The notes under the pieces were generated by a model. That model was not told where the DNA came from, ran no database searches, and worked only from the letters and a program-made list of their open reading frames with translations. Below are positions 7,855 through 16,084 of a DNA stretch of 64,000 bases, piece after piece (within the stretch, counting starts at the first letter, position 1; each line of letters starts with the position of its first letter). The translations under genes and the position numbers were made by a program. The stretch comes from Prevotellaceae bacterium UBA4301 (GTDB lineage: Bacteria > Bacteroidota > Bacteroidia > Bacteroidales > Bacteroidaceae), in assembly GCA_002395775.1 (NCBI GenBank), contig DGUV01000068.1, positions 40,006 to 104,005 of the forward strand, written 5' to 3'.

Positions 7855-9315
7855 TTATTTCAATACGGCCTCTATCTTTGCCTCCATGTCCTCCAGGCCT
7901 GGCCATCCCGAAATGGCTTTGGCCAGTTTGCCCTCGCGGTCGTAGATGAGGTAATGGGGGATGGCATTGTCGTAGTCGGGGATTTGCATCTCCTTGATTT
8001 TCTCGTTCGGCACGATGTAGTGGTCGCCTGCATGGCGTTCGACGTAGGTCAGCCAGTCCTCGGCACTGCTGCTCGTGTCGGTGATGTAGATGAAGTCGAC
8101 GCCGCGCTCCGTCAGTTCATCCTTCACGCGCTCCATCTCTTTCATGCCCACGCGGCACGGACCGCACCATGTGGCCCAGAAGTCGATGAAGACGACGTGC
8201 CCCTTGTGGTCGGCGACGATTTTGGGCAACCACTCCTGCGGCTTGCCTTCTGGTAGGTCGTGGCATGTGCCCTTGCTGTCAGCAGGTTCCTGTTTCATGA
8301 GCGCCTGCACCTCCCTGATCTGTTTCTGAAACTCTGGCGAGAGAGCGCCCAGTTCGGCTTCTGTCACCGGCAGGCGGGCCTTGACGCGAGTCATCACGGC
8401 CTTGGCCTCGTCCAACTCCCTGAACCATTGTCCTAAGGGCGAGTCGCCCAGTTCGTTGGCCTCGATGTAGGCCTTCCCCTCGCCGAAGAGGTTTGAAAGA
8501 CAAGCATAGAACCCAGTCACGGTGCGGTAGTAGGTCAGTTCGTCGGCATGAGGGTCCTTGAAGGTGAATTGCTTCTCGAACATCTCCAGCGAGTCCTTGT
8601 CGGTAATGAACTTCCAACTGGTCTTCACGAACATGAAATTTCGCAGTTTGGTCAGGTAATCCTGTTCTATCAGCATCCTGCGATATTCCCTTTCCCCCAT
8701 GGAAAGGTCGAGTGAATCCAACTGACTGACGACATCCTGAAACTCTTCCCAACATACTTCGCGCCACTGGTCGAAGGTGTCTTGGGCATGAGTTTTAGCA
8801 TAATCGCGGCTTACTCCCAGCCTCATTCCTTTCATGTGTAGGGGTTTGAGTTGTTCAAAGGTGCCGCCTTCGATGTGGATGGCTTTCTGCCAGAGTTCCT
8901 GCATCTTCTGGGTGGTGACGCTGTCGGCAGGCGGTCTTGTGTAGGCTTCATATTCTGCAAAAGCAGCACGGTCGAATTCCAGTTTGATGGTATCGCCTGG
9001 GAGGAGCATGAGTGACCATCCATAAAAATCAAACTTCAGCGGATAGCAGATGTCCCACACGATGGTGAATTGTCCTGCTGTGGAATCAACAGTGATTTCA
9101 GGGATACTATTACCTTTTAGTGACTCGCCATTCCCCCAGAAACCAGGGGAATTGCAGTCGTCGCCAGGCTTCCAACCCACATATCGCCCAAGAATAACGG
9201 CTGGGGCACTCTTTCGTTCCCACATGGGAAGGGGTGACGAGGACCGTGGGGACTTTGGAGAACATGCCCAAAGGGCAAGGAGAATGATGGATGAGAGGAT
9301 GGTTTGTTTCTTCAT
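7855..9315 (-). CDS. TlpA-like thioredoxin-domain lipoprotein
   Basis: 486 aa from ATG 9315, which begins a lipoprotein signal (MKKQTILSSIILLALWAC, Cys18); the longer open frame crosses the promoter and is rejected. The N-terminal region resembles the DUF4369-like domains common before thioredoxin folds in Bacteroidota. The C-terminal domain has FIDFWATWCGPC and NAIPHYLIYDREGK (cis-Pro). A periplasm-facing lipoprotein thiol-disulfide oxidoreductase is expected. It is paired with the next gene, which has the same plan but a non-lipoprotein signal. Confidence 0.87.
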   Translation of the reverse strand: MKKQTILSSIILLALWACSPKSPRSSSPLPMWERKSAPAVILGRYVGWKPGDDCNSPGFWGNGESLKGNSIPEITVDSTAGQFTIVWDICYPLKFDFYGWSLMLLPGDTIKLEFDRAAFAEYEAYTRPPADSVTTQKMQELWQKAIHIEGGTFEQLKPLHMKGMRLGVSRDYAKTHAQDTFDQWREVCWEEFQDVVSQLDSLDLSMGEREYRRMLIEQDYLTKLRNFMFVKTSWKFITDKDSLEMFEKQFTFKDPHADELTYYRTVTGFYACLSNLFGEGKAYIEANELGDSPLGQWFRELDEAKAVMTRVKARLPVTEAELGALSPEFQKQIREVQALMKQEPADSKGTCHDLPEGKPQEWLPKIVADHKGHVVFIDFWATWCGPCRVGMKEMERVKDELTERGVDFIYITDTSSSAEDWLTYVERHAGDHYIVPNEKIKEMQIPDYDNAIPHYLIYDREGKLAKAISGWPGLEDMEAKIEAVLK

Positions 9316-9342
9316 CTTCGACTGAATTTTGGTTTCCGACTG

Positions 9343-9374
9343 CAAAGATAGGCCTTTCTTGTCCAGTGCTCCAA
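9343..9374 (-). promoter_or_regulatory. Promoter of the thioredoxin lipoprotein gene
   Basis: On the minus strand: TTGG (9371-9374), 20-bp spacer, TATCTTTG (9343-9350). A repeated GTTTGCAAA motif lies upstream at 9425-9445. Confidence 0.65.
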
Positions 9375-9424
9375 CTTTATGGGTTGGCAATTTGTTGGCA
9401 TTTGCAGAAAGGCATAAAAAAGGA

Positions 9425-9445
9425 GTTTGCAAATAGTTTGCAAAC
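9425..9445. promoter_or_regulatory. Possible operator: two GTTTGCAAA copies
   Basis: GTTTGCAAA, then TA, then GTTTGCAAAC. The second copy is a perfect 10-bp palindrome and the two are spaced 11 bp, one helical turn. It lies about 75 bp upstream of the -7 box of the lipoprotein gene. No regulator is known; this is pattern only. Confidence 0.35.
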
Positions 9446-9479
9446 CCCGATGAAATGGGCCAAAATGAACAAAATAGCC

Positions 9480-10490
9480 CTATAGGGATTGGATGAATTC
9501 GTCCCAGTCCTTTCCACTGCCTTCCTTGCCGAAAACCTTCTTGTAGAGGCGGCGGCGCATGGTGCTGATCGTGCTCTTGTCGCGCTTCAGCACGGCGGCA
9601 ATCTCGGCTGGCGAGGTGCGAATCTTCAGGAGCAGGCACATCTGATACTCGGCTGGCGAGAGGTTGAAGAGACCGTAGAGACTACTGCTGAATCGAGGAT
9701 AGACGGATTTCAGCCGTTGTTCCAGTTCCTGCCACTCCTGTGGAGAAAGGTTACCCCCTGCCTCAATGCGACGACGCAGAGCGATGTAGTAGTCAGATTG
9801 GTAGAACTCCGTCTCCACTTGCCGCATGGCATCGGCAACAAGCGTCGGGCGCAGGGCGTGCTCTTCCTCGATTTCGGCCAACTTGCGCTCCACCTCGCGC
9901 TTTCGCAGGCGCAGTCGGTAGGCATAGGCCATCACGGCAGCGGCCACGAGCGCCATACCTATTATTATATAGAGGAACAGGTGGTTCTCCTTCCTCAACT
10001 TGCGCTCGGTGGTGGAGAGCACGAAGTGCTTTACTGGCGAGTCACCATCGTTGGGATGCTGTCTCACCAGTTTGCGAATCTCCTCCATGCGTTCCTCGGT
10101 CATCGTGGAGGAACGCACCATGAGTTCCTGATAGCCCTCGAACTCGGTGACGAAGGTGGTGTCGTTGATGATGCGGAAGGGCATCACGCGGTCGCGCTCC
10201 ATGTAGATGGAGTCGTTGAGCCTGTACCGTCCCATCTCGTGGGCAATAATCATCATCTCGTCTCCCACAGCATGCAGTTGCACACTGTAGTAGGTGCTGT
10301 CGGCGTCGTAAATTTTACAGCGAGTGTACCCTGTGTAGATGGTTTGTGTTACCCTGCCGTCTGGTGCTGTCTCGCTCTTCAAGACCCAAGCACCGACGAT
10401 GGGATAATGACTCCGGTCCGCCATCGCACCACTGCAATGCGGAATCAGCAAGGCCATGGCCATGGCCAACAAAGTCCATCTACAATTCAC
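9480..10490 (-). CDS. Membrane-anchored HTH transcriptional regulator with extracytoplasmic lipocalin-like domain
   Basis: 336 aa from a GTG at 10490 (first codons lie in a 7-bp repeat array); an ATG at 10463 is an alternative with a weaker signal sequence. Order: signal peptide, an exported domain starting SHYPIVGAWVLKSETAPDG that looks like small lipocalin-like Bacteroidota domains, one membrane helix (HLFLYIIIGMALVAAAVMAYAY), a charged coiled-coil segment, and a C-terminal LuxR/sigma-4-like HTH (LSPAEYQMCLLLKIRTSPAEIAAVLKRDKSTISTMRRRLYKK). Many Bacteroidota regulators have this layout with TPRs outside; here a lipocalin-like domain takes that place. It precedes the two thioredoxin proteins and may regulate them (inference). 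Confidence 0.75.
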   Translation of the reverse strand: MNCRWTLLAMAMALLIPHCSGAMADRSHYPIVGAWVLKSETAPDGRVTQTIYTGYTRCKIYDADSTYYSVQLHAVGDEMMIIAHEMGRYRLNDSIYMERDRVMPFRIINDTTFVTEFEGYQELMVRSSTMTEERMEEIRKLVRQHPNDGDSPVKHFVLSTTERKLRKENHLFLYIIIGMALVAAAVMAYAYRLRLRKREVERKLAEIEEEHALRPTLVADAMRQVETEFYQSDYYIALRRRIEAGGNLSPQEWQELEQRLKSVYPRFSSSLYGLFNLSPAEYQMCLLLKIRTSPAEIAAVLKRDKSTISTMRRRLYKKVFGKEGSGKDWDEFIQSL

Positions 10491-10525
10491 AATCTACAAT
10501 TCGCAATTCTCTATTCTCCATTCAA
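10477..10525. repeat. 7-bp tandem array, 7 units
   Basis: CATCTAC, AATTCAC, AATCTAC, AATTCGC, AATTCTC, TATTCTC, CATTCAA in 7-bp register. It overlaps the GTG start and first codons of the HTH regulator. Confidence 0.85.
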
Positions 10526-10591
10526 AATATTTGTAACCCTCTCAAGCGGAAAGGCAAGCCCTCCCCCTCGGGGGAGCGGGGAGAGGGGTCT

Positions 10592-11305
10592 TCAGTTGTG
10601 CACCAGCGTACCGATGTCCTCGCCCTCCATCACCTTGCGGAGGTTGCCCACGATGTCCATGTTGAAGACGTAGATGGGCAGGTGGTTCTCCTTGCACATG
10701 GTGGTGGCGGTGAGGTCCATCACCTTCAGTCCGCGGTTGTAGATTTCGTCGTAGGTGATTTCCTTGAACTTGGTGGCTGTGGGGTCCTTTTCGGGGTCGG
10801 CAGTATAGACGCCGTCCACGCGAGTGCCCTTGAGCATGACATCGGCCTCAATCTCGATGCCGCGCAGCGACGAACCCGTGTCGGTAGTGAAATAGGGGTT
10901 GCCCGTACCGCCGCTCATGATGACCACCTCGCCACGCTCCAGGGCGTCGATGGCCTTCCATTTGGTGTAGAACTCGCCCACGGGCTCCATGCGTATGGCC
11001 GTCAGCACGAGGGCCTTCTGGCCGATGGCACCGAGGGCACTGGACAGTGCCATGGAGTTGATGACCGTGGCCAGCATGCCCATCTGGTCGCCCTTCACGC
11101 GGTCGAAGCCTTTGCTGGCGCCCGAAAGGCCGCGGAAGATGTTGCCGCCGCCGATGACGATGCCCACCTGGACACCCATGTCCACTACTTCCTTAATCTG
11201 TCGGGCATAGTCGTTCAACCTGTTCACGTCGATGCCGTAGCCCTGCTCTCCCTGCAGGCTCTCGCCCGAGAGCTTCAGCAGAATGCGCTTAAACTTTTTT
11301 TCCAT
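10592..11305 (-). CDS. pyrH: UMP kinase
   Basis: 237 aa from ATG 11305 (MEKKFKRILLKLSGESLQGE); upstream in-frame codons are spurious. It phosphorylates UMP to UDP in pyrimidine synthesis. Family marks: LLKLSGESL at the N-terminus, VGIVIGGGNIFRG, and ALSSALGAIGQKALVLTAI, typical of the amino-acid-kinase fold hexamer. GC-rich palindromes lie just outside both ends of the gene. Confidence 0.97.
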   Translation of the reverse strand: MEKKFKRILLKLSGESLQGEQGYGIDVNRLNDYARQIKEVVDMGVQVGIVIGGGNIFRGLSGASKGFDRVKGDQMGMLATVINSMALSSALGAIGQKALVLTAIRMEPVGEFYTKWKAIDALERGEVVIMSGGTGNPYFTTDTGSSLRGIEIEADVMLKGTRVDGVYTADPEKDPTATKFKEITYDEIYNRGLKVMDLTATTMCKENHLPIYVFNMDIVGNLRKVMEGEDIGTLVHN

Positions 11306-11361
11306 ATTCTTAACTTTTAACCAGCCTCTCCCCATCCCTCCCCCTCAAGGGAGGGGGTTTC

Positions 11362-11396
11362 TTATCTTTTATCTTTTCTCTTTTAATTTTTACTTT
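11362..11396. repeat. 7-bp tandem array, 5 units
   Basis: TTATCTT, TTATCTT, TTCTCTT, TTAATTT, TTACTTT. It covers the stop codon and the last codons (YKSKN) of birA. Confidence 0.75.
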
Positions 11397-12174
11397 TGTA
11401 TTCCACTTCCTTGAAGCCGTAGCGCCTGCTCTGGCCGGCTTCGTCGATTATTACGAGGCGGCCGCCGGGCTCCACGTCGGTGATGGTGCCGCGGAAGGGA
11501 CCTTCGGCATCGACGAAACCGTGCACCTCGTCCTTCCGGTAGAGCCGGCTGAGGTACATTTGGTGCAGTTCGTCCTGGCGGCCTTGCTCGGTCCAGGCGT
11601 AGTAGCGGAGGAAGTGCTCCACAACACCCTCGAGCAGGAAGCGGCGCTCCAGGGGGTGGCCCATGATTTGCGCCAGCGAGACGGGTTCGGCCATACGCCG
11701 CAGCCCGTCCAGGCGGCTCCTGTCGAAGGCGAACTCTGTCTGGTTGACATTGATGCCGACGCCCATGATGCTGCGCTCCACCAACTGGCCGCGCATCTCG
11801 TTCTCGACGAGCATGCCGCACAGCTTGCGATTGCCCCAATAGATGTCGTTGGGCCACTTGACGGACAGGGGGAGGCCGACGGCCTCGCAAATGGCCAGGG
11901 AGAGGACCTCGCTGAGCAGGAATATGCGGTCGGGACGGATGTGGCGGGGATGGACCATCAGGCTGAACAGGAGGTTCTTGCCCGGCTCCGACTCCCAGCG
12001 GTTGTGCCCGGCTCCGCGTCCGGCCGTCTGGTGCTCGGCGGTGACGAGCGTCAGGCGCCGCTCGGGGCCCACGGGGCGGAAGTGGGAGAGGAAGTCGTTG
12101 GTGCTCGTGGTCTCGTCCAGCTCCACCATGCGGAACTGGGGACTGTCGTCGAGTGGGAAATGCTTATGCGTCAT
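11383..12174 (-). CDS. birA: Biotin--[acetyl-CoA-carboxylase] ligase
   Basis: 263 aa. It joins biotin to the carrier lysine of biotin-dependent carboxylases through biotinyl-AMP. Motifs: TSTNDFL, the AMP/biotin loop GRGAGHNRW, and VKWPNDIYWGNRKLCGMLVE with its catalytic lysine. There is no N-terminal winged helix, so it is a monofunctional (group I) ligase without repressor activity. The C-terminal end is encoded inside a 7-bp repeat array. Confidence 0.96.
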   Translation of the reverse strand: MTHKHFPLDDSPQFRMVELDETTSTNDFLSHFRPVGPERRLTLVTAEHQTAGRGAGHNRWESEPGKNLLFSLMVHPRHIRPDRIFLLSEVLSLAICEAVGLPLSVKWPNDIYWGNRKLCGMLVENEMRGQLVERSIMGVGINVNQTEFAFDRSRLDGLRRMAEPVSLAQIMGHPLERRFLLEGVVEHFLRYYAWTEQGRQDELHQMYLSRLYRKDEVHGFVDAEGPFRGTITDVEPGGRLVIIDEAGQSRRYGFKEVEYKSKN

Positions 12175-12193
12175 CTTTGTGTCTATTTTGCCA

Positions 12194-12201
12194 CAAAGAT
12201 A
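12194..12201 (-). promoter_or_regulatory. -7 box for birA
   Basis: TATCTTTG on the minus strand, 20 bp before the ATG. The -33 position falls inside the ATTAAAA array. Confidence 0.55.
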
Positions 12202-12208
12202 CGCATAA

Positions 12209-12243
12209 ATTAAGAATTAAAAATTAAAAATTAAAAATTAATT
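12209..12243. repeat. 7-bp tandem array, unit ATTAAAA, 5 units
   Basis: ATTAAGA, ATTAAAA three times, ATTAATT. It fills the space between the divergent -7 boxes of birA and tadA and covers both expected -33 positions. Confidence 0.85.
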
Positions 12244-12245
12244 CG

Positions 12246-12253
12246 TAACTTTG
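12246..12253 (+). promoter_or_regulatory. -7 box for tadA
   Basis: TAACTTTG, an exact TAnnTTTG match 20 bp before the ATG at 12274. Confidence 0.55.
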
Positions 12254-12273
12254 ACTTCGACAATCAAGACATT

Positions 12274-12714
12274 ATGGAGAGAGACGATAACTATTACATG
12301 AAACTGGCCCTCGGCGAGGCCCGGCAGGCGCTGGAGGGGGGCGAGGTGCCCATCGGGGCAGTGGTGGTGACCCCACGGGGGGACGTCATCGGCCGCGGCC
12401 ACAACCTGACGGAGACGCTCCGCGACGTGACGGCGCACGCCGAAATGCAGGCCCTGACGGCGGCGGCGGACACCCTGGGAGGCAAGTATCTGACGGACTG
12501 CACGCTGTACGTCACCGTGGAGCCCTGCGTGATGTGTGCCGGGGCCATGGGATGGGCGCAGGTGGGGCGCGTGGTGTTTGGCTGCCCCGACGAGAAACGT
12601 GGCTATCAGCGCTTTGCCCCCGGGGCCCTGCATCCGCGGACACAAGTAACCGGCGGCATCATGGAGGATGAATGCCGCCGGCTCATGCAGGATTTCTTCA
12701 GGAAGAAGAGGTAA
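12274..12714 (+). CDS. tadA: tRNA-specific adenosine deaminase (nucleoside deaminase family)
   Basis: 146 aa. It converts adenosine 34 of tRNA-Arg(ACG) to inosine. The zinc site reads TAHAEMQAL and EPCVMCAGAMGWAQV, with the glutamate of HAE as proton shuttle. GEVPIGAVVV near the N-terminus is typical of TadA. A guanine deaminase-like relative cannot be fully excluded, but length and motifs fit TadA. It stands alone and is divergent from birA. Confidence 0.92.
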   Translation: MERDDNYYMKLALGEARQALEGGEVPIGAVVVTPRGDVIGRGHNLTETLRDVTAHAEMQALTAAADTLGGKYLTDCTLYVTVEPCVMCAGAMGWAQVGRVVFGCPDEKRGYQRFAPGALHPRTQVTGGIMEDECRRLMQDFFRKKR

Positions 12715-12718
12715 GGGA

Positions 12719-13435
12719 CTACTTTATCGAATACTCCACCGTGTTCACCACGCGGACCTTCTTGATGTAGGGGGTGTTGGCATCGCGGTCCTCAATGCTG
12801 AACTGGCCCTGCTGGGCGGTGATGACACCGTTGAGACGCGCATTGGCGTCGCGAGCAAACTGCTCGGCGGTCTGGCGGGCATTCTTCATGGCTTCCTGCA
12901 CCATCTCGGGCTTGATGTCGGTAAGGCTCGTGTATTCGTAGCGGACGCTGTTGTCGCCATACTCCTCGCTGACCAGGGCAATGCCTTGCTTCATCAGCTC
13001 GGACTGGCGCGACATGAGCTGGCGCACCTTCTCGACGTTCGTCGATGTGACGGTGATGACGCAGGCAGCCTTGTAGCGATAGTTCATGATTTCGTTGCCG
13101 TAGTTGTCGGCCTGGCGGTCGCTGATGGTGGGCGGGTTGACGTTAATCTCCTTGTCGCTCAGCCCAGCCTGCTTCAGGAAGGCCACCACCTTCTGGTTCT
13201 TCTGCTCGATGAGTTCGTACATGGCCGAGGGGTCGTTGCCCAGTTCCTTGTAGATGAGCGGCCAGGTGACCTTGTTGGCAGGCACTTCGCGCTCCGAAAG
13301 TCCCTTCACGGTCACCTTGTGGTCGAAGGTCTTGAAATGTTCGATGCCGCTCTTGATGAGCCCACCCATGCAGCACATGCCCAGCGCCAACACGATGGCT
13401 GCCACCAGCATTTGGTTTTCTTTCATTCCTTTCAT
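12719..13435 (-). CDS. SIMPL domain (DUF541) exported protein
   Basis: 238 aa. An N-terminal uncleaved membrane anchor or signal (QMLVAAIVLALGMCCMGGLI) is followed by the SIMPL domain, with the family start VTVKGLSEREVPANKVTWPL and C-terminal QFSIEDRDANTPYIKKVRVVNTVEYSIK. The cellular role of DUF541 proteins is poorly known; periplasmic oligomeric proteins are described. It ends 4 bp from convergent tadA. Confidence 0.9.
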   Translation of the reverse strand: MKGMKENQMLVAAIVLALGMCCMGGLIKSGIEHFKTFDHKVTVKGLSEREVPANKVTWPLIYKELGNDPSAMYELIEQKNQKVVAFLKQAGLSDKEINVNPPTISDRQADNYGNEIMNYRYKAACVITVTSTNVEKVRQLMSRQSELMKQGIALVSEEYGDNSVRYEYTSLTDIKPEMVQEAMKNARQTAEQFARDANARLNGVITAQQGQFSIEDRDANTPYIKKVRVVNTVEYSIK

Positions 13436-13485
13436 AGTCTTGTTGCTTTTTTATGATTTATGACACAAAGTTTGGTTTCTTGGGG

Positions 13486-13493
13486 CAAAGGTA
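13486..13493 (-). promoter_or_regulatory. -7 box for the SIMPL gene
   Basis: TACCTTTG on the minus strand. It sits directly downstream of the T-run of the cysK terminator, so the terminator hairpin occupies the -33 zone. Confidence 0.5.
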
Positions 13494-13495
13494 TG

Positions 13496-13526
13496 AAAAA
13501 ATCCCTGACACGCACATGTGCCAGGG
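13496..13526 (-). terminator. Rho-independent terminator of cysK
   Basis: Stem CCCTGGCAC / GTGTCAGGG (13503-13526, one mismatch) followed on the minus strand by A and six Ts (13496-13501). Confidence 0.8.
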
Positions 13527-13562
13527 AGTAATTTAAGATTAATTATACTTTCCAGCGCCGAT

Positions 13563-14510
13563 TCAGAGGGGATAGTCCTCAAAGGCATAGAGCACGGTGG
13601 AGAGGTAGCGCTCGCCAGTGTCGGGCAACAGGGCGACCACGCGCTTGCCCCGATTCTCGGGCCTGCGGGCCACCTCGGCGGCGGCATAGGCGGCAGCTCC
13701 GGCCGAAATGCCCACCAGCAAGCCTTCCTGCTGAGCCAGCTGACGGCCTGCGAGGATGGCATCGTCGTTCTCCACGTCGAAGACTTCGTCAATGACGCTG
13801 GCGTCATAGGTCTTCGGCACAAAACCCGCACCGATGCCCTGAATCTTGTGGGGCCCCGACTGTCCGCCGTTGAGCACGGGACTGGACTTGGGTTCGACGG
13901 CTACAATCCGGACGGCGGGATTCAGCTCCTTCAGCCTGCGCCCTACGCCCGAGATGGTGCCGCCCGTGCCCACGCCGGCCACAAAGATGTCCACCTGCCC
14001 CTCGGTCTGCTGCCAAATCTCCTGGCCCGTGGTGGCATAGTGGCGAGCGGGGTTGGCGGGATTCTCAAACTGCTGCAGGATGACGCTGCCCGGAATGCTC
14101 TCGCACAGGGCCTCGGCAGCACGGATGGCTCCGGGCATGCCTTCTTTGCCGGGCGTCAGGCGCACCTCGGCCCCATAGGCCTTCACCAGATTGCGACGCT
14201 CGACGCTCATGGTGTCGGGCATGGTCAGGATGAGGTGGTAGCCCTTGACAGCGCTGACCAGTGCCAGCCCCACGCCCGTGTTGCCGCTGGTGGGTTCGAT
14301 GATGGTGGCGCCAGGCTGCAGGATGCCGCGTTCCTCGGCATCCTCAATCATGGCCAGGGCTATGCGGTCCTTCACCGAACCGCCAGGATTGAAAAACTCT
14401 ACTTTGGCAATGATTGGCGTCTCCACGCCCTTTGCCTCGGAAAATCTGTTCAACTCCAAGAGTGGAGTGTTGCCGATGAGCTCGGTCAGCTTTTTTGCTA
14501 TCTGTGCCAT
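13563..14510 (-). CDS. cysK: Cysteine synthase A (O-acetylserine sulfhydrylase)
   Basis: 315 aa from ATG 14510, since the earlier in-frame ATG (14543) overlaps the -7 box. It makes cysteine from O-acetylserine and sulfide with PLP. PLP lysine in NPGGSVKDRIA, substrate loop EPTSGNTGVGLAL, phosphate loop GTGGTISGVGRRL, and C-terminal GISAGAAAYAA are all present. Metabolically it pairs with metY just upstream. Confidence 0.96.
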   Translation of the reverse strand: MAQIAKKLTELIGNTPLLELNRFSEAKGVETPIIAKVEFFNPGGSVKDRIALAMIEDAEERGILQPGATIIEPTSGNTGVGLALVSAVKGYHLILTMPDTMSVERRNLVKAYGAEVRLTPGKEGMPGAIRAAEALCESIPGSVILQQFENPANPARHYATTGQEIWQQTEGQVDIFVAGVGTGGTISGVGRRLKELNPAVRIVAVEPKSSPVLNGGQSGPHKIQGIGAGFVPKTYDASVIDEVFDVENDDAILAGRQLAQQEGLLVGISAGAAAYAAAEVARRPENRGKRVVALLPDTGERYLSTVLYAFEDYPL

Positions 14511-14532
14511 AGTGTATGCAATTAATGATTTG

Positions 14533-14540
14533 CAAAGGTA
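14533..14540 (-). promoter_or_regulatory. -7 box for cysK
   Basis: TACCTTTG on the minus strand, 22 bp before the ATG. The -33 zone falls in a 7-bp repeat array. Confidence 0.55.
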
Positions 14541-14552
14541 CAAATAATAATG

Positions 14553-14580
14553 GGTTAATGTTTAACGTTTAACGTTTATT
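14553..14580. repeat. 7-bp tandem array, GTTTAAC type, 4 units
   Basis: GGTTAAT, GTTTAAC, GTTTAAC, GTTTATT. It has the same unit as the array at 1284-1311, here upstream of the cysK -7 box. Confidence 0.8.
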
Positions 14581-14617
14581 TTAATGGGTTAACGGGGTTG
14601 ACTACTCCTTACCTTAA

Positions 14618-15904
14618 TTATTTTAGTGCCTGCGCCAAGTCGGCCAGCAAGTCATCGATGTGCTCGGTGCCAATGGAGAGGCGGATGGTGGCGGGCGTGA
14701 TGTGCTGCTCCTTCAGTTCCTCGGGCGAAAGTTGCGAGTGGGTGGTGGAGGCGGGATGGATGACCAGACTCTTCACGTCGGCCACATTGGCCAAGAGGGA
14801 GAATATCTGCAGGCGGTCGATGAACTGCCAGGCCTCCTCTTGCCCGCCCCGAATCTCGAAGGTGAAGATGCTGCCGCCGCCCTGGGGGAAATACTTCTCA
14901 TAGAGGGCATGGTCAGGATGGCTCGGCAACAAGGGATGATTGACACGAACCACACGCGGATGCTGCGCAAGGAAATCCACCACCCGGAGGGCGTTCTCGA
15001 CATGCCGCTCCACACGCAGGCTCAGCGTCTCCACGCCCTGCAGCAGAATCCAGGCATTGAAGGGCGAAATGGCAGCCCCCGTGTCGCGCAACAGGACGGC
15101 ACGAATGCGGGTGACAAAAGCTGCTGCGCCAGCCACATCGGCAAACACAGCCCCATGGTACGAGGGGTCGGGCTTTGCCAGCGTGGGGAACTTGTCGGCA
15201 TTGCTCTTCCAGTCAAAACGACCACCGTCAACAATGACGCCACCCAACGACGAACCGTGACCTCCCAGAAACTTGGTGGCAGAGTGAACCACAATGTCGG
15301 CCCCATGCTCCAGCGGACGAATGAGATAGGGCGTGCCGAAGGTATTGTCCACGATGACGGGCACCCCGTGGCTGTGAGCCACACGGGCCACGCCCTCAAT
15401 GTCGAGCACGTCGCTGTTGGGATTGCCAAAGGTCTCCACAAAGACGGCCTTCGTATTGGGGCGGATGGCAGCCTCCAATGCTTTCAGGTCATTGGCATTG
15501 ACAATGGTGTTCGTCACTCCCTGAGTGCTCAGCGTGTGGGTAATCAGGTTGTACGACCCACCGTAAAGGTTGTCGGCCGCCACAATGTGGTCACCTGCCT
15601 GAGCAATGTTTTGCAAGGCATAAGTGATGGCAGCAGCACCCGACGCCACAGCCAGTCCGGCCACGCCTCCTTCCAGAGCAGCCACACGCTCCTCCAGCAC
15701 ACCCTGGGTGCTGTTGGTCAGTCGGCCATAGATGTTGCCGGCATCGCGCAAACCAAAGCGGTCGGCAGCGTGCTGCGAATTGCGAAACACGTAGCTCGTG
15801 GTCTGGTAAATGGGTACTGCCCGCGAGTCGGTGGCAGGGTCAGCCTGCTCCTGTCCAACATGCAGTTGCAAAGTCTCAAAGTGAAGTTTCTTTTCCTGTG
15901 CCAT
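14618..15904 (-). CDS. metY: O-acetylhomoserine aminocarboxypropyltransferase (O-acetylhomoserine sulfhydrylase)
   Basis: 428 aa from ATG 15904; an ATG four codons upstream is possible. A PLP enzyme of the Cys/Met metabolism family making homocysteine from O-acetylhomoserine and sulfide. Marks: LHVGQEQADPATDSRAVPIYQTTSY, the PLP lysine in HSATKFLGGHGSSLGGV, and C-terminal SIGTEHIDDLLADLAQAL. The length fits MetY better than MetB/MetC (about 380-400 aa). It has its own promoter facing an Lrp-type regulator. Confidence 0.94.
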   Translation of the reverse strand: MAQEKKLHFETLQLHVGQEQADPATDSRAVPIYQTTSYVFRNSQHAADRFGLRDAGNIYGRLTNSTQGVLEERVAALEGGVAGLAVASGAAAITYALQNIAQAGDHIVAADNLYGGSYNLITHTLSTQGVTNTIVNANDLKALEAAIRPNTKAVFVETFGNPNSDVLDIEGVARVAHSHGVPVIVDNTFGTPYLIRPLEHGADIVVHSATKFLGGHGSSLGGVIVDGGRFDWKSNADKFPTLAKPDPSYHGAVFADVAGAAAFVTRIRAVLLRDTGAAISPFNAWILLQGVETLSLRVERHVENALRVVDFLAQHPRVVRVNHPLLPSHPDHALYEKYFPQGGGSIFTFEIRGGQEEAWQFIDRLQIFSLLANVADVKSLVIHPASTTHSQLSPEELKEQHITPATIRLSIGTEHIDDLLADLAQALK

Positions 15905-15951
15905 AGTTACATTCATTATTTAAAGGTTAGACATTCATCATTTCTGCACTG

Positions 15952-15984
15952 CAAAGTTACGAAGTTTTGGAATTATCCTCCAAA
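15952..15984 (-). promoter_or_regulatory. metY promoter
   Basis: On the minus strand: -33 TTTG (15981-15984), 21-bp spacer, -7 TAACTTTG (15952-15959). Confidence 0.75.
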
Positions 15985-16011
15985 TTTCTTTTTGTTTTCG
16001 GAAAATATACC

Positions 16012-16019
16012 TAACTTTG
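16012..16019 (+). promoter_or_regulatory. -7 box of the Lrp/AsnC gene
   Basis: TAACTTTG, an exact match 66 bp before the ATG. It is divergent from the metY promoter, so both could share an operator for the Lrp protein. Confidence 0.55.
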
Positions 16020-16084
16020 CGTCGCAAATCACGGATTCATTCTTCAAATCCAATAAAAAGTAACCTGCAAAAGAATAATATTCT

